This document shows positions 9,084 through 16,565 of a stretch of DNA of 41,638 nucleotides, piece by piece. The stretch's first letter is position 1, and each line of letters opens with the position of its first letter. The notes beneath the pieces were generated by a model. The model was not told the DNA's origin. It worked only from the letters and a program-made list of their open reading frames with translations, and did no database searches. Both the position numbers and the translations under genes were made by a program. The DNA comes from Acetobacteraceae bacterium (GTDB taxonomy: Bacteria > Pseudomonadota > Alphaproteobacteria > Acetobacterales > Acetobacteraceae): assembly GCA_025352375.1 (NCBI GenBank), contig JANXTL010000281.1:1-41638 (forward strand), read 5' to 3'.

Positions 9084-9950
9084 TCAACCGCGCGTCTTGT
9101 ACCAAGGCACCGGCATCCCCGGCGTCGCCACGCGCAGCGTGTAAACCGAGGTGCTCGCGGTAAACATCAGCGTGCGCAGGTCGTCCCCGCCAAACGCGAT
9201 ATTGGCGCACACCTCGGGGGTTTCGATGATGCCAATCTTGGATCCGTCCGGACCGAACACCCACACGCCCGTCGCACCGGTGCAGTACACGCGCCCAGCG
9301 GTGTCGACCTTCATCCCATCCGGGACGCCGTTGGTGGCATCGATCGACATGTCGGCGAAGATGCGCCGGCGCACCATCGCGCCCGCCGCGTCGATCTCCA
9401 CCGCATGAATGTATTGCGTCCACCGGGTGTTCGCTATGTAGAGGGTCTTCTCGTCCGGCGACAGCGCCAACCCGTTGGGATACTCGACCCAGCACACCAG
9501 CGTGCAAACACCGTCCGGCGTCAGGCGGTAAACCGCGCCCTCCCCCACATCGCGGTTCTGGACGGGCACGCGCAAAGCGGGGTCGGTGAAAAACAGGGTG
9601 CCGTCGGACCGGCAGATCACGTCGTTCGGGCGGTTCAGGCGCTTACCATCCTGCTTGTCCAGCAGGATGGTCACGGTCCCGTCCAGCTCAGTGCGCGTCA
9701 GGCGGCGGCTATCGCCCTCGCAGTTGATCAGGCGGCCCTGCATGTCGAACGTTGTGCCATTGCCGCCGCCTGTGGTGCGCACCAGTCTGTGCGGCTTGCC
9801 GAGTTCGATGCTGAACAGTTCGCTGGTCCGCACGTCGACGAAATAGAAAAACCCATCGGGGTGCCACACCGGCCCCTCGGTAAACACGAACCCGCGTGCG
9901 ATCTTCTCGAACCCGGACGTGTCTTCCAGGATATCCGTCAGCGTTTCCAT
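9084..9950 (-). CDS. SMP-30/gluconolactonase-like hydrolase
   Basis: This 288-residue six-bladed beta-propeller lactonase starts at ATG 9950 behind GGAACC; an upstream in-frame ATG at 10025 would add a non-conserved tail. Metal-site candidates are Glu25 in FTEGPVW, Asn109 in NRPNDV, Asn159 in YPNGLALSPDEK and Asp211 in VPDGMKVD, the arrangement seen in SMP-30 lactonases. No signal peptide is present. It is transcribed divergently from the cyclase gene and convergently with the operon. It probably opens a lactone intermediate made by the block, though SMP-30 proteins act on many lactones and some phosphoesters. Confidence 0.92.
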   Translation of the reverse strand: METLTDILEDTSGFEKIARGFVFTEGPVWHPDGFFYFVDVRTSELFSIELGKPHRLVRTTGGGNGTTFDMQGRLINCEGDSRRLTRTELDGTVTILLDKQDGKRLNRPNDVICRSDGTLFFTDPALRVPVQNRDVGEGAVYRLTPDGVCTLVCWVEYPNGLALSPDEKTLYIANTRWTQYIHAVEIDAAGAMVRRRIFADMSIDATNGVPDGMKVDTAGRVYCTGATGVWVFGPDGSKIGIIETPEVCANIAFGGDDLRTLMFTASTSVYTLRVATPGMPVPWYKTRG

Positions 9951-10033
9951 CGGTGGTTCCCCGTTACCGGATGGAACATTGCACCCAAGTCCGGTCTTGC
10001 TCAAGCGTCGCGACCCCGGTAGCACTACGCCGT
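9951..10033. promoter_or_regulatory. Shared intergenic region of divergent lactonase and cyclase genes
   Basis: The 83-nt gap between the lactonase start (9950, minus) and the cyclase start (10034, plus) must hold the promoter and ribosome sites of both. I see no clear -10/-35 pair and no strong palindrome, so co-regulation is inferred only from the layout. Confidence 0.4.
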
Positions 10034-10723
10034 ATGGAACTCATCGATCTCAGCCGTGAACTCTTCCACCGCACGCAGGCCCATCCGTCGCATCCGCCGG
10101 TGATCGTCACCGTCTGGGGCGATCATTCGGAGAAGAAGGTGGCCGGCAACACCGTCTTCACCTCCAAGGCGCTTTCTATCGCCATGTCCGACCACGCCGG
10201 CTCCCACGTCGATGCGCCCTGCCATTTCGACCCGCGCCCCGAGGCGCTGTCGATCGACCAGATGCCGCTGGAGAAATTCTTCACCCCAGCCATCTGCCTC
10301 GACCTGTCGCACGTGCCCCTGAAGGGCCAGATTACCGTGCCCGAAATGGAGGCGGCGTTGGCCGCCAGCGGTGAAAAAATCCTGCCCGGCGACACCGTCC
10401 TGCTCCACATGGCCACCAACGACCGGCTTTTGGGAAAACCCGGCTACCTGCACGACTTCCCCGGCCTGGCGCTCGAGTCGGTGCACTGGCTGGCGGACAA
10501 AGGCATCGGCATGTTCGGGGTCGAGGCCATCAGCCCCGCACCGGAAGGCGAGCCCAACTTCCAGGCCCACATGGCCTGCGCCGAACGCGGCATCACCCAC
10601 ATGGAATGCCTGGCGAACCTCGACAAACTGATCGGGCGCGGCCGCTTCACCTTCATTGGCTTCCCGCTGAAAATCCGTGGCGGCACCGCCAGTCCCATTC
10701 GCGCGGTAGCGATGTTCGGGTGA
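10034..10723 (+). CDS. Cyclase family metal-dependent hydrolase (kynurenine formamidase-like)
   Basis: This 229-residue protein of the cyclase/KynB family carries the Zn/Mn signature HxGxHxDxPxH: His54, His58, Asp60 and His64 in SDHAGSHVDAPCHF, with Ser in place of the usual Thr. ATG 10034 gives the conserved N-terminus MELIDLSREL. Family members hydrolyse formamides, cyclic amides, isatin or lactone-like substrates. Its stop overlaps the GTG of the next gene (GTGA at 10720). With the amidase and amidohydrolase it adds a third amide-type hydrolase to the block. Kynurenine itself is unlikely because no other kyn gene is present. Confidence 0.92.
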   Translation: MELIDLSRELFHRTQAHPSHPPVIVTVWGDHSEKKVAGNTVFTSKALSIAMSDHAGSHVDAPCHFDPRPEALSIDQMPLEKFFTPAICLDLSHVPLKGQITVPEMEAALAASGEKILPGDTVLLHMATNDRLLGKPGYLHDFPGLALESVHWLADKGIGMFGVEAISPAPEGEPNFQAHMACAERGITHMECLANLDKLIGRGRFTFIGFPLKIRGGTASPIRAVAMFG

Positions 10724-11160
10724 CCTCGGCGTTTCGTGTCGGAATTACCGTCCGCCGGCCACGGCCCGAAGTGGCGTCGGTGATGTTCGATGTGCGCTAC
10801 CTGGAGGCATGGCTCGACGGCATCCGCCGCGTGGAACTGCGGTCCGGGGAGCCGCCCGAGGAAGGTGCGACCGTCGCCCTGACCGACGAAGTGTTTGAGA
10901 TCGTGGAGCACGAGCACGAGTTGACGCTGGTTCTACAGGGCGAACGCCGGACCATAACGCTCGCGTTGGAGGGGGTGCCGGTGGGCACCGTTGCCTGGGT
11001 GGGGATCCAAACCGAACGCACAGGCCTTAAAAGGCTGCTCAGCCGCTGGATCGACCACCGTGATCGAAAGGTCGCAATCCACGACCTCCGCCGGCTGAAG
11101 CAGTTCGTCGAATCCGGCGAATACCGAACCTGGTGGGCCGACCCGGACGCCGAGGACTAG
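10720..11160 (+). CDS. SRPBCC-like small protein
   Basis: The 146-residue protein starts at GTG 10720 (VTSAFRVGITV), overlapping the cyclase stop by 4 nt; no ATG fits. The pattern RPRPEVASVMFDVRYLEAWL, followed by an alternating strand-rich middle and a long C-terminal basic helix (KRLLSRWIDHRDRK), resembles START/SRPBCC ligand-binding folds. Recognition is by fold-like pattern only. It may bind a hydrophobic intermediate. Its TAG stop (11158-11160) is also the first three bases of the inverted repeat copy. Confidence 0.7.
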   Translation: MTSAFRVGITVRRPRPEVASVMFDVRYLEAWLDGIRRVELRSGEPPEEGATVALTDEVFEIVEHEHELTLVLQGERRTITLALEGVPVGTVAWVGIQTERTGLKRLLSRWIDHRDRKVAIHDLRRLKQFVESGEYRTWWADPDAED

Positions 11161-11274
11161 ACCATGATCGTTTGAGGTAGCATGCGATCTCGGCGTTGGA
11201 TCATGGTCTAAGCCTTTGTTTGAGAGGGTGATTCACGCCCGAGGTTGAAGTCAACCTCAGGCGATCACGCTCTA
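11158..11274 (-). repeat. 117-bp two-hairpin repeat, copy 2 (inverted)
   Basis: This is the reverse-complement copy of 1-117 with one substitution (position 96 of copy 1, A to T). It fills the convergent gap between the SRPBCC-like gene and rpmB exactly: its first three bases are the TAG stop of the former, and its last three are the TAG stop of rpmB on the other strand. The two internal hairpins make it a plausible bidirectional terminator. Confidence 0.9.
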
Positions 11275-11574
11275 AGCCGCGGCGGCCACCTTCTTGTCCC
11301 GAGCGCGCTCGATCCGGCGCTTCAGGGCCAGACCTTCCACGGTCAGCTTCGTGTTCGGCGTGCCGAGCAGGAAGGCGTCGATGCCGCCATTGTGCTCGAC
11401 CGTGCGAATGGCGCGGGTGCTCAGGCGCATGCGCACGGAGCTGCCGAGGGTGTCGGACAGGAGGGAGGTCACCTGCAGGTTGGGCAGGAAACGGCGGCGG
11501 GTTCTGTTGTTGGCGTGGCTGACATTGTTGCCACTCAACACACCCTTGCCCGTAAGTTCGCAGCGGCGAGACAT
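11272..11574 (-). CDS. rpmB: 50S ribosomal protein L28
   Basis: The 100-residue L28 starts at [20 protein letters not shown], a clear match to the alphaproteobacterial family, and continues with the [11 protein letters not shown] motif. It is a structural protein of the large ribosomal subunit. An in-frame GTG at 11598 would add eight residues not found in the family. The C-terminus RDKKVAAAA ends in a TAG formed by the inverted repeat at 11272-11274. The gene is monocistronic and divergent from the LLM monooxygenase at 11700. Confidence 0.97.
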   Translation of the reverse strand: MSRRCELTGKGVLSGNNVSHANNRTRRRFLPNLQVTSLLSDTLGSSVRMRLSTRAIRTVEHNGGIDAFLLGTPNTKLTVEGLALKRRIERARDKKVAAAA

Positions 11575-11699
11575 AGCTAAACTGATCCTTGGGTACACAT
11601 CGGAAGGGCCGGGTTATGGCGACAGAGTCGGGCCGCGTCAAGGAAGGTGTTGCGGCCGTTCCTCGTCGTGACACAATACGGCCAACCAGGGGAAACACC

Positions 11700-12719
11700 A
11701 TGAAAGTCGGCATTCTGCAGTTCTTCGGCTGGCGGGACCGTTCGGTGCCGCTGGCATCCGTCTACGAGACAGCGCTGGAGCGATTCTCGATCATGGACCG
11801 CACCGGCTACGACGCGGTGTGGCTGGCGGAGCACCATTTCTCCAGCTTCTCGGTCTGCCCGTCGGTGCACATGATGGGCACCATGGCCGCCGCCCGCACC
11901 ACCCGGCTGCGGATCGGCACCGCCGTGTCGCTCGCGCCGTTCTACAACCCCCTGCGCCTGGCCGAGGAGGTCGCGCTGCTCGACGTGCTGTCCGGCGGCC
12001 GGGTCAACTGGGGCGCCGGCCGCGGTTTCGAGCGCAGCGAGTTCGCCGCCTTCGGAATCCCCGGGGAGGAAAGCGCCGCCCGCTTCCACGAAACCGTCGA
12101 GATCGTCCTGAATGCCTGGACCAACCAACGCGTGACCCACCACGGCAAGTTCTTCGATTACGACGGGGTGGAGGTGCTACCGAAACCCGTCCAGGCGCCG
12201 CACCCGCCGGTGTGGATGGCCGCGTCGTCCACCCCCGCGATCGAGTGGGCGGCGCGCCAGGGGTTCTCCATCCTTATGGACCCGCATTCGTCACGCGCGG
12301 ATTTAATCGGGAAGCGGCGGCATTACGGGACTTGTTTGTCCGCCGCCGGTTTCTCCGACACCGGACGCGACATCCCTATGGCTCGGCTGATCGCGGTGGA
12401 CGAGACAGCGGACAAGGCGCGGGAGGTTGCGCGGCGAGTCGCGGAATGGACGGTGGCCTCCTACGTCGGGAAAGCGGGCAATGTCCGGCAGGAGGCTCGG
12501 TCTTGGGGCGGCAAGGATCCGATCGATTATTACCTGGACGAAGTGATGATCCACGGCACGGCAGACAGCGTGGCGGACCAGATCCGCTCGTTCGGAGCGG
12601 AGATCGGGATGAACTACCTGATGGCCGCACCCATGAGCGGACGGTCGTTCCGGTTGTTGACGGATAAGGTTCTGCCGCTGGTGGCGACCCGAACCGCGAC
12701 GCCATCGCGATCGAACTAA
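11700..12719 (+). CDS. LLM-class flavin-dependent monooxygenase
   Basis: This 339-residue luciferase-like TIM-barrel oxidoreductase starts at ATG 11700 after GGGG. It shows the family pattern DAVWLAEHHFSSFSVCPS, RIGTAVSLAPFYNPLRLAEE and LLDVLSGGRVNWGAGRGF. The HHF segment places it with bacterial-luciferase-like FMN enzymes rather than F420 enzymes, though this is not certain. It is cytosolic and probably oxidises a small organic substrate using reduced flavin from a partner reductase that is not visible here. It sits outside the inverted-repeat block. Confidence 0.93.
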   Translation: MKVGILQFFGWRDRSVPLASVYETALERFSIMDRTGYDAVWLAEHHFSSFSVCPSVHMMGTMAAARTTRLRIGTAVSLAPFYNPLRLAEEVALLDVLSGGRVNWGAGRGFERSEFAAFGIPGEESAARFHETVEIVLNAWTNQRVTHHGKFFDYDGVEVLPKPVQAPHPPVWMAASSTPAIEWAARQGFSILMDPHSSRADLIGKRRHYGTCLSAAGFSDTGRDIPMARLIAVDETADKAREVARRVAEWTVASYVGKAGNVRQEARSWGGKDPIDYYLDEVMIHGTADSVADQIRSFGAEIGMNYLMAAPMSGRSFRLLTDKVLPLVATRTATPSRSN

Positions 12720-12952
12720 CCGGCGGCGCCGCCATCCGCTTACCCGACATTGCCATCGGCATGCACGGCCTGCTGGCCGCAGCCCGGCCAAAATGAGCGA
12801 CGAGGCGCTGGAGACAGCCAAGAACGAAATCCGGACGCTCTGCGTCACGCCACTATTCAACAAGAGACATCCCCTGCTCCTTGAGCCACTGCGCATGCAG
12901 CCGTCGGCACCCGATCCTTGACCCAAAACCGCCCCCGCCCTAAACGCGCCGC
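12720..12952. other. Intergenic stretch with possible decayed coding remnants
   Basis: No intact gene is seen in these 233 nt. On plus, continuing past the LLM stop in another frame, a short peptide (IELTGGAAIRLPDIAIGM and on to a stop near 12795) vaguely recalls the end of IS66-type accessory proteins. On minus, about 12856-12900 reads LHAQWLKEQGMSLVE and stop, like the C-terminus of a lost protein. Both are too short to assign. The argB promoter must lie at the right end. Confidence 0.35.
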
Positions 12953-13861
12953 ATGACCGAAGCCAGCCACGCGACAGACGTCGCCGCCGCGGCCGAACGC
13001 GCGCATGTGCTCGCCCAGGCCCTTCCCTTCCTGCGCCGCTATGCCGGTGCGACGATCGTCGTGAAATACGGCGGCCATGCGATGGGGGAGGAGCATCTGG
13101 CCCAGGAATTCGGCCGCGACATCGCCTTGTTGAAACAAGTAGGCGTGAACATCGTCGTGGTGCACGGCGGCGGGCCGCAGATCAACGCCATGCTCAAACG
13201 CCTGAACGTGCAATCCACGTTCATCGACGGGCTGCGGGTGACGGACAAGACCACGGTGGACGTGGTCGAGATGGTGCTGGCCGGTTCGGTTAACAAATAC
13301 GTCTCCAACCTCATCACCCAGGCCGGCGCCCTGGCGGTGGGGATTTGCGGCAAGGATGGCGGGATGATCCGGGCGCGCAAGGTGACCAAGACGAAGAAGG
13401 ACCCGGATAGTCATATTGAGAAAGTGCTGGACCTCGGCTTCGTTGGCGAACCCGAACACGTCGATGTCCGCATCATCCACGCGCTGACCGGCGGCGGGCT
13501 GGTGCCGGTGATCGCCCCGGTGGGGGTGGATGCCAACGGGCAGACCTACAACATCAACGCCGACACCGTCGCCGCCGCCATTGCCGGCGCGCTGCATGCC
13601 ACGCGCCTGCTGATGCTGACCGACGTCCCCGGCGTGCTGGACATGGACAAAAAACTGATCCCCGAACTGACCGTGGCCGACGTGGAGGCGCGTATCGCCG
13701 ACGGCACCATCACCGGCGGCATGATCCCCAAGGTGGAAAACTGCGTCGAGGCGGTGAAGCTCGGCGTCAAGGGCGCGGTGATTCTGGATGGCCGTGTGCC
13801 GCACGCCTGCCTTTTGGAGTTGTTCACCGAGGGCGGAACGGGCACCATCATCCGCCGCTGA
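12953..13861 (+). CDS. argB: Acetylglutamate kinase
   Basis: This 302-residue enzyme phosphorylates N-acetyl-L-glutamate, the second step of arginine synthesis. Visible signatures are the nucleotide loop VVKYGGHAM near residue 37, [10 protein letters not shown] near 64, GLRVTD near 89, [15 protein letters not shown] near 200 and the C-terminal GTGTIIRR. The length fits the hexameric, arginine-inhibited type with an N-terminal helix. It is not in an arginine operon here; argG lies 10 kb away on the other strand. A TGATG overlap at its stop opens a 41-codon frame of doubtful significance. Confidence 0.97.
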   Translation: MTEASHATDVAAAAERAHVLAQALPFLRRYAGATIVVKYGGHAMGEEHLAQEFGRDIALLKQVGVNIVVVHGGGPQINAMLKRLNVQSTFIDGLRVTDKTTVDVVEMVLAGSVNKYVSNLITQAGALAVGICGKDGGMIRARKVTKTKKDPDSHIEKVLDLGFVGEPEHVDVRIIHALTGGGLVPVIAPVGVDANGQTYNINADTVAAAIAGALHATRLLMLTDVPGVLDMDKKLIPELTVADVEARIADGTITGGMIPKVENCVEAVKLGVKGAVILDGRVPHACLLELFTEGGTGTIIRR

Positions 13862-14380
13862 TGCTGGAGCAATTTCCTCCTTTGCCCGTTCGCCTGAGCC
13901 TCTCGACCATGACACTCTGCCTGCTGCTCGCGGTTGCGCGCGGTCTGGTGAGCAACTCTCGCGCATCGTACGATCCAAAGAATTAACGATCTGGTGGCGT
14001 AGGACCGCGAGTGCGTGTCGGCCTGTTTCCTGTAGTTCGCCGCCGCGCCGCGTGCACAGTGCCCGCGAAAACGGGACGGAAAACGAGACGACCATGGCGG
14101 TGGCCGTCCAGATGACGCGCATCGCCTCCGCTTTGGGCGTGGCACCGGCCGCCGCCGCCGAGATGGTGCGCACCAATCCTGGTGCCGTGGAGGGGCTGAC
14201 GCCCGACGACCCGATGTCTCGAAATATTGAACCAGCCTACTATAACATATTTGGGAGCGGTCTTGCCAACTTAATGGCGGGGGGTTTAAGGTTCGTTCAT
14301 TCGGGTCATGAGATGTCCAACCCCACCTGAGCGAGGTCGGGGTTGACGATTAGGTGACTTGCAGAATGAGGAAAATGCCG
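13862..14380. other. Long intergenic region with small doubtful frames
   Basis: About 520 nt without a recognisable gene. A 41-codon frame (13861-13986) has a short hydrophobic stretch. A frame from 14094 (MAVAVQMTRIASALG) runs to 14330 but resembles nothing known. Base composition becomes clearly less GC-rich from about 14220 (for example ATTGAACCAGCCTACTATAA), marking the left edge of the atypical patch that holds the next two genes. The promoter for 14381 is expected here. Confidence 0.5.
14318..14345. terminator. GC-rich hairpin upstream of lipoprotein gene
   Basis: CAACCCCACCT pairs with AGGTCGGGGTTG (one bulged base) around a GAGCG loop. There is no T-run on either side. It could be a weak terminator or a leader structure of the gene starting at 14381. 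Confidence 0.4.
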
Positions 14381-14860
14381 ATGAAACGGACTGGTTGTGT
14401 GTTGGTGTCCGCGGCAATGGCGCTGACGTTAACAAGCGGATGTGCTAACAATGAACAAACCGGCATGCTGGTCGGAGGAGGCGGAGGCCTGCTAGCCGGT
14501 GGCCTCATCGGCAACGCATTAGGCGGACGAAATGGGATGCTTATCGGAGGGGCGATTGGTGGCCTCGGCGGCGCGCTCATAGGTGGCCAGATCGGTCGCG
14601 ATCTTGATGAACGCGATCGCCGCAGGGCTGAGGAAGCCACCCGTTCGGCGCTGATGGACTCATCCAGACAGCCGGTAAATTGGGTTTCCAGCCAAAACAC
14701 GGGTACCCGGGGAGGAGCGCAGGTTGTCGCCGTTCAGCGTCAAGCAGCCGGTGGAGAGTGCCGTACCGTCCGCGAAACCGCATATATCAAAGGCGAGGAG
14801 CGGGTACAAAACGCTCGGTATTGCCAAAACGCCAGTGGTGAATGGATAGCGCAAACATGA
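14381..14860 (+). CDS. Glycine-zipper surface-antigen-like lipoprotein
   Basis: This 159-residue envelope lipoprotein starts MKRTGCVLVSAAMALTLTSGC, with the lipobox LTSGC at the end of the signal peptide. ATG 14381 is spaced about 10 nt from GAGG; ATG 14375 is an alternative. A Gly-zipper of repeated GG/GA pairs (about residues 28-72) would insert in or pack on the membrane, as in the rickettsial 17-kDa antigen family. The C-terminal part (CRTVRETAYIKGEERVQNARYC) is the paired-cysteine domain common in that family. Its stop overlaps the next start (ATGA), so the two are probably co-expressed. Codon use is less GC-rich than in neighbours. Confidence 0.85.
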   Translation: MKRTGCVLVSAAMALTLTSGCANNEQTGMLVGGGGGLLAGGLIGNALGGRNGMLIGGAIGGLGGALIGGQIGRDLDERDRRRAEEATRSALMDSSRQPVNWVSSQNTGTRGGAQVVAVQRQAAGGECRTVRETAYIKGEERVQNARYCQNASGEWIAQT

Positions 14861-15738
14861 GGACAATCTTCTTTCTGATCGTCGTCGGCGCCCTGCTCGG
14901 TGGTATCAAGCCAACCCTCGGGCAGGGGAGCGCCATCTTTGTACCGCTACCGTCGGATTTCAGCTCTGACTTCGTTTTCAAGCAAGAGCATCTGCAGTTT
15001 TCCATCATCCGCGGACCTAAGTCCAACACGATTATCGCTTGGGGCGGTGTAGACCAGGGCGATGCCGTCAGATTCGCCCTGGCGCTGACCGAGGCCAAGC
15101 CCGTAGCGGAGGTCCAATTATTCTCCCCAGGCGGAAGTCTTGGCGAGGGCCTGAAAATCGGCGTCCTAATACGAAACCGCGCGCTGGCGACCCGCGTTGT
15201 CGCTGGTGCGGCATGCGTTAGCGCCTGTAATTTTATGTTTATGGGCGGGGTGGTGAGAATGATCGAACCCGGCGGGTCGTTTATGGTGCACATGTTCAGC
15301 AATAACTCTGCGCGGTTATTGCTGAACGATCTACGCAGCCCGCCAAGATCGGTTGAAGAATTTAATGACCGCTACCCGCAATTCAAGCTTCGGACGTATC
15401 AGGTTCAGGAGAAAATCGATAAACTCAACCAGGTTGCAAGGGATGGCATCAAAGTCGCTCCGAGTCAGACATCGGTTCCGACCACCGGACCGGCATCTCC
15501 GACTGAATCCGTGTCAATACAGACCTTTATCCGCGACTATGTTATTCCAGACAATATTGTCGACATGCGTGTGAGAGACATTCAGCAGAACTCTGCCCAG
15601 ACGGCAGCAGTCATTGCTGAATTTCTTTTGCAAATGCGTCTGCCGATGCGGTTTTTAACCGAATTCGCCAACATACCTAACAGCGAGCCAAGGGCGCTTA
15701 CGCGGGAGGAGCTCAAGGATCTCAATATTGTGAATTGA
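14857..15738 (+). CDS. Periplasmic ClpP/crotonase-fold protein
   Basis: The 293-residue protein has an N-terminal signal peptide (MRTIFFLIVVGALLGGIKPTLG). Its core has the ClpP/crotonase layout: IIAWGGVDQGDAVRFALAL, LFSPGGSLGEGLKIG and AACVSACNFMFMGG, in which the Ser of VSAC is the likely nucleophile, then GGSFMVHMF. This corresponds to the COG3904-type predicted periplasmic serine peptidases. ATG 14857 overlaps the lipoprotein stop; ATG 14842 would precede the signal peptide by five polar residues. Pairing with a surface lipoprotein suggests envelope protein processing. Peptidase activity is not proven. Base composition is atypically low in GC for this window. Confidence 0.82.
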   Translation: MRTIFFLIVVGALLGGIKPTLGQGSAIFVPLPSDFSSDFVFKQEHLQFSIIRGPKSNTIIAWGGVDQGDAVRFALALTEAKPVAEVQLFSPGGSLGEGLKIGVLIRNRALATRVVAGAACVSACNFMFMGGVVRMIEPGGSFMVHMFSNNSARLLLNDLRSPPRSVEEFNDRYPQFKLRTYQVQEKIDKLNQVARDGIKVAPSQTSVPTTGPASPTESVSIQTFIRDYVIPDNIVDMRVRDIQQNSAQTAAVIAEFLLQMRLPMRFLTEFANIPNSEPRALTREELKDLNIVN

Positions 15739-15840
15739 TACGACTTCATCTGTACGCCGACCAACAACATACGCGGCCAGGGTCGATGTCTAACGCTGTT
15801 TCATGCCATGCATCCTCAGTCGCATGGCGAAAACGCCTCG

Positions 15841-15945
15841 ATGCGTTCTGTGCATCGGATTCTTCACATTTCGGTTACGCTTGCCATACTTGTTTCCGCT
15901 GGCTGTCCGGACGACCGGATACTGATGAATGTCGCGATAGGGTAG
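15841..15945 (+). CDS. Possible small lipoprotein or lipoprotein remnant
   Basis: A 34-codon frame reads MRSVHRILHISVTLAILVSAGC followed by 12 residues and TAG. It has a basic start, a hydrophobic segment and an apparent lipobox VSAGC. No strong ribosome site is visible. It may be an entericidin-like small lipoprotein, the start of a truncated lipoprotein gene, or chance. It lies in the atypical patch between the ClpP-like gene and tmk. Confidence 0.3.
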   Translation: MRSVHRILHISVTLAILVSAGCPDDRILMNVAIG

Positions 15946-15958
15946 AACAGTTTAACCG

Positions 15959-16561
15959 CTATTTCCGCGCGTCGATCGCCGCCATGATAGCGGCGTGGAC
16001 TGCGGCGATATCGCCGCCGGCCGGCACCAACTGGCATCGAGATGGCTCCGCCGCGGCAATCGCGCGAAAGCCGGCGTTGACCCGGGCATGGAACGCCGTG
16101 TCCAGCTTTTCGTAACGATCGGCCGCGCCGCCGCGCCCGCGCAGGCGGGAGGCGCCGACGGCGTCCGGCACGTCCAGCACCAGCGTCAAATCCGGCACCA
16201 ACCCCAACAACTGGGTCAACGAACCGATAAAATCCCGATCCGCGCCCTGCCCGAACCCTTGATACGCATGGGTGGAGTCATAGAACCGGTCGCACACCAC
16301 CCACATGCCGGCGGCCAGCGCCGGGCGGATGGTTTTTTCCACGTGCTCCACCCGCGCGGCGAAATGCAGCAAGGTCTCGGCACGGGACGACCAGTCGATG
16401 GTGCCACCCAGCAGCAAGCCGCGCAGCAATTCGGAGCCGGGCGAACCCCCAGGTTCGCGGGTGCGCAGCACGGCAAGTCCCCGAGCACAAAGCGCATCGG
16501 CCAGCAGCGCGGCCTGGGTGGATTTACCCGCGCCCTCCCCCCCTTCGAGCGTAATGAACAA
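15959..16561 (-). CDS. tmk: Thymidylate kinase
   Basis: The 200-residue enzyme phosphorylates dTMP to dTDP. The P-loop is GGEGAGKST (residues 7-15). TREPGGSPGSE near 34 is the dTMP-binding segment, CDRFYDSTHAYQG near 90 carries the DR motif, and LRGRGGAADRYE near 140 is the lid, with arginines as in the bacterial type. It is the last gene of the minus-strand envelope operon and starts 4 nt after the carboxypeptidase stop. In related alphaproteobacteria holB often follows; here none does. Confidence 0.96.
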   Translation of the reverse strand: MFITLEGGEGAGKSTQAALLADALCARGLAVLRTREPGGSPGSELLRGLLLGGTIDWSSRAETLLHFAARVEHVEKTIRPALAAGMWVVCDRFYDSTHAYQGFGQGADRDFIGSLTQLLGLVPDLTLVLDVPDAVGASRLRGRGGAADRYEKLDTAFHARVNAGFRAIAAAEPSRCQLVPAGGDIAAVHAAIMAAIDARK

Positions 16562-16565
16562 GCGC

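Noticed and set aside
9060-9507. Plus-strand and other-frame open readings through the SMP-30 gene
   Set aside because: They lack domains; the minus-strand beta-propeller has all expected metal-site motifs.
12857-14176. Minus-strand open frame of about 439 codons opposite argB
   Set aside because: argB is certain on plus; the antisense translation has no recognisable motif.
13788-14330. 180-codon plus-strand frame bridging the argB end and the intergenic region
   Set aside because: Its first part is an out-of-frame reading of argB; the rest shows no family pattern, so it is described only as intergenic.
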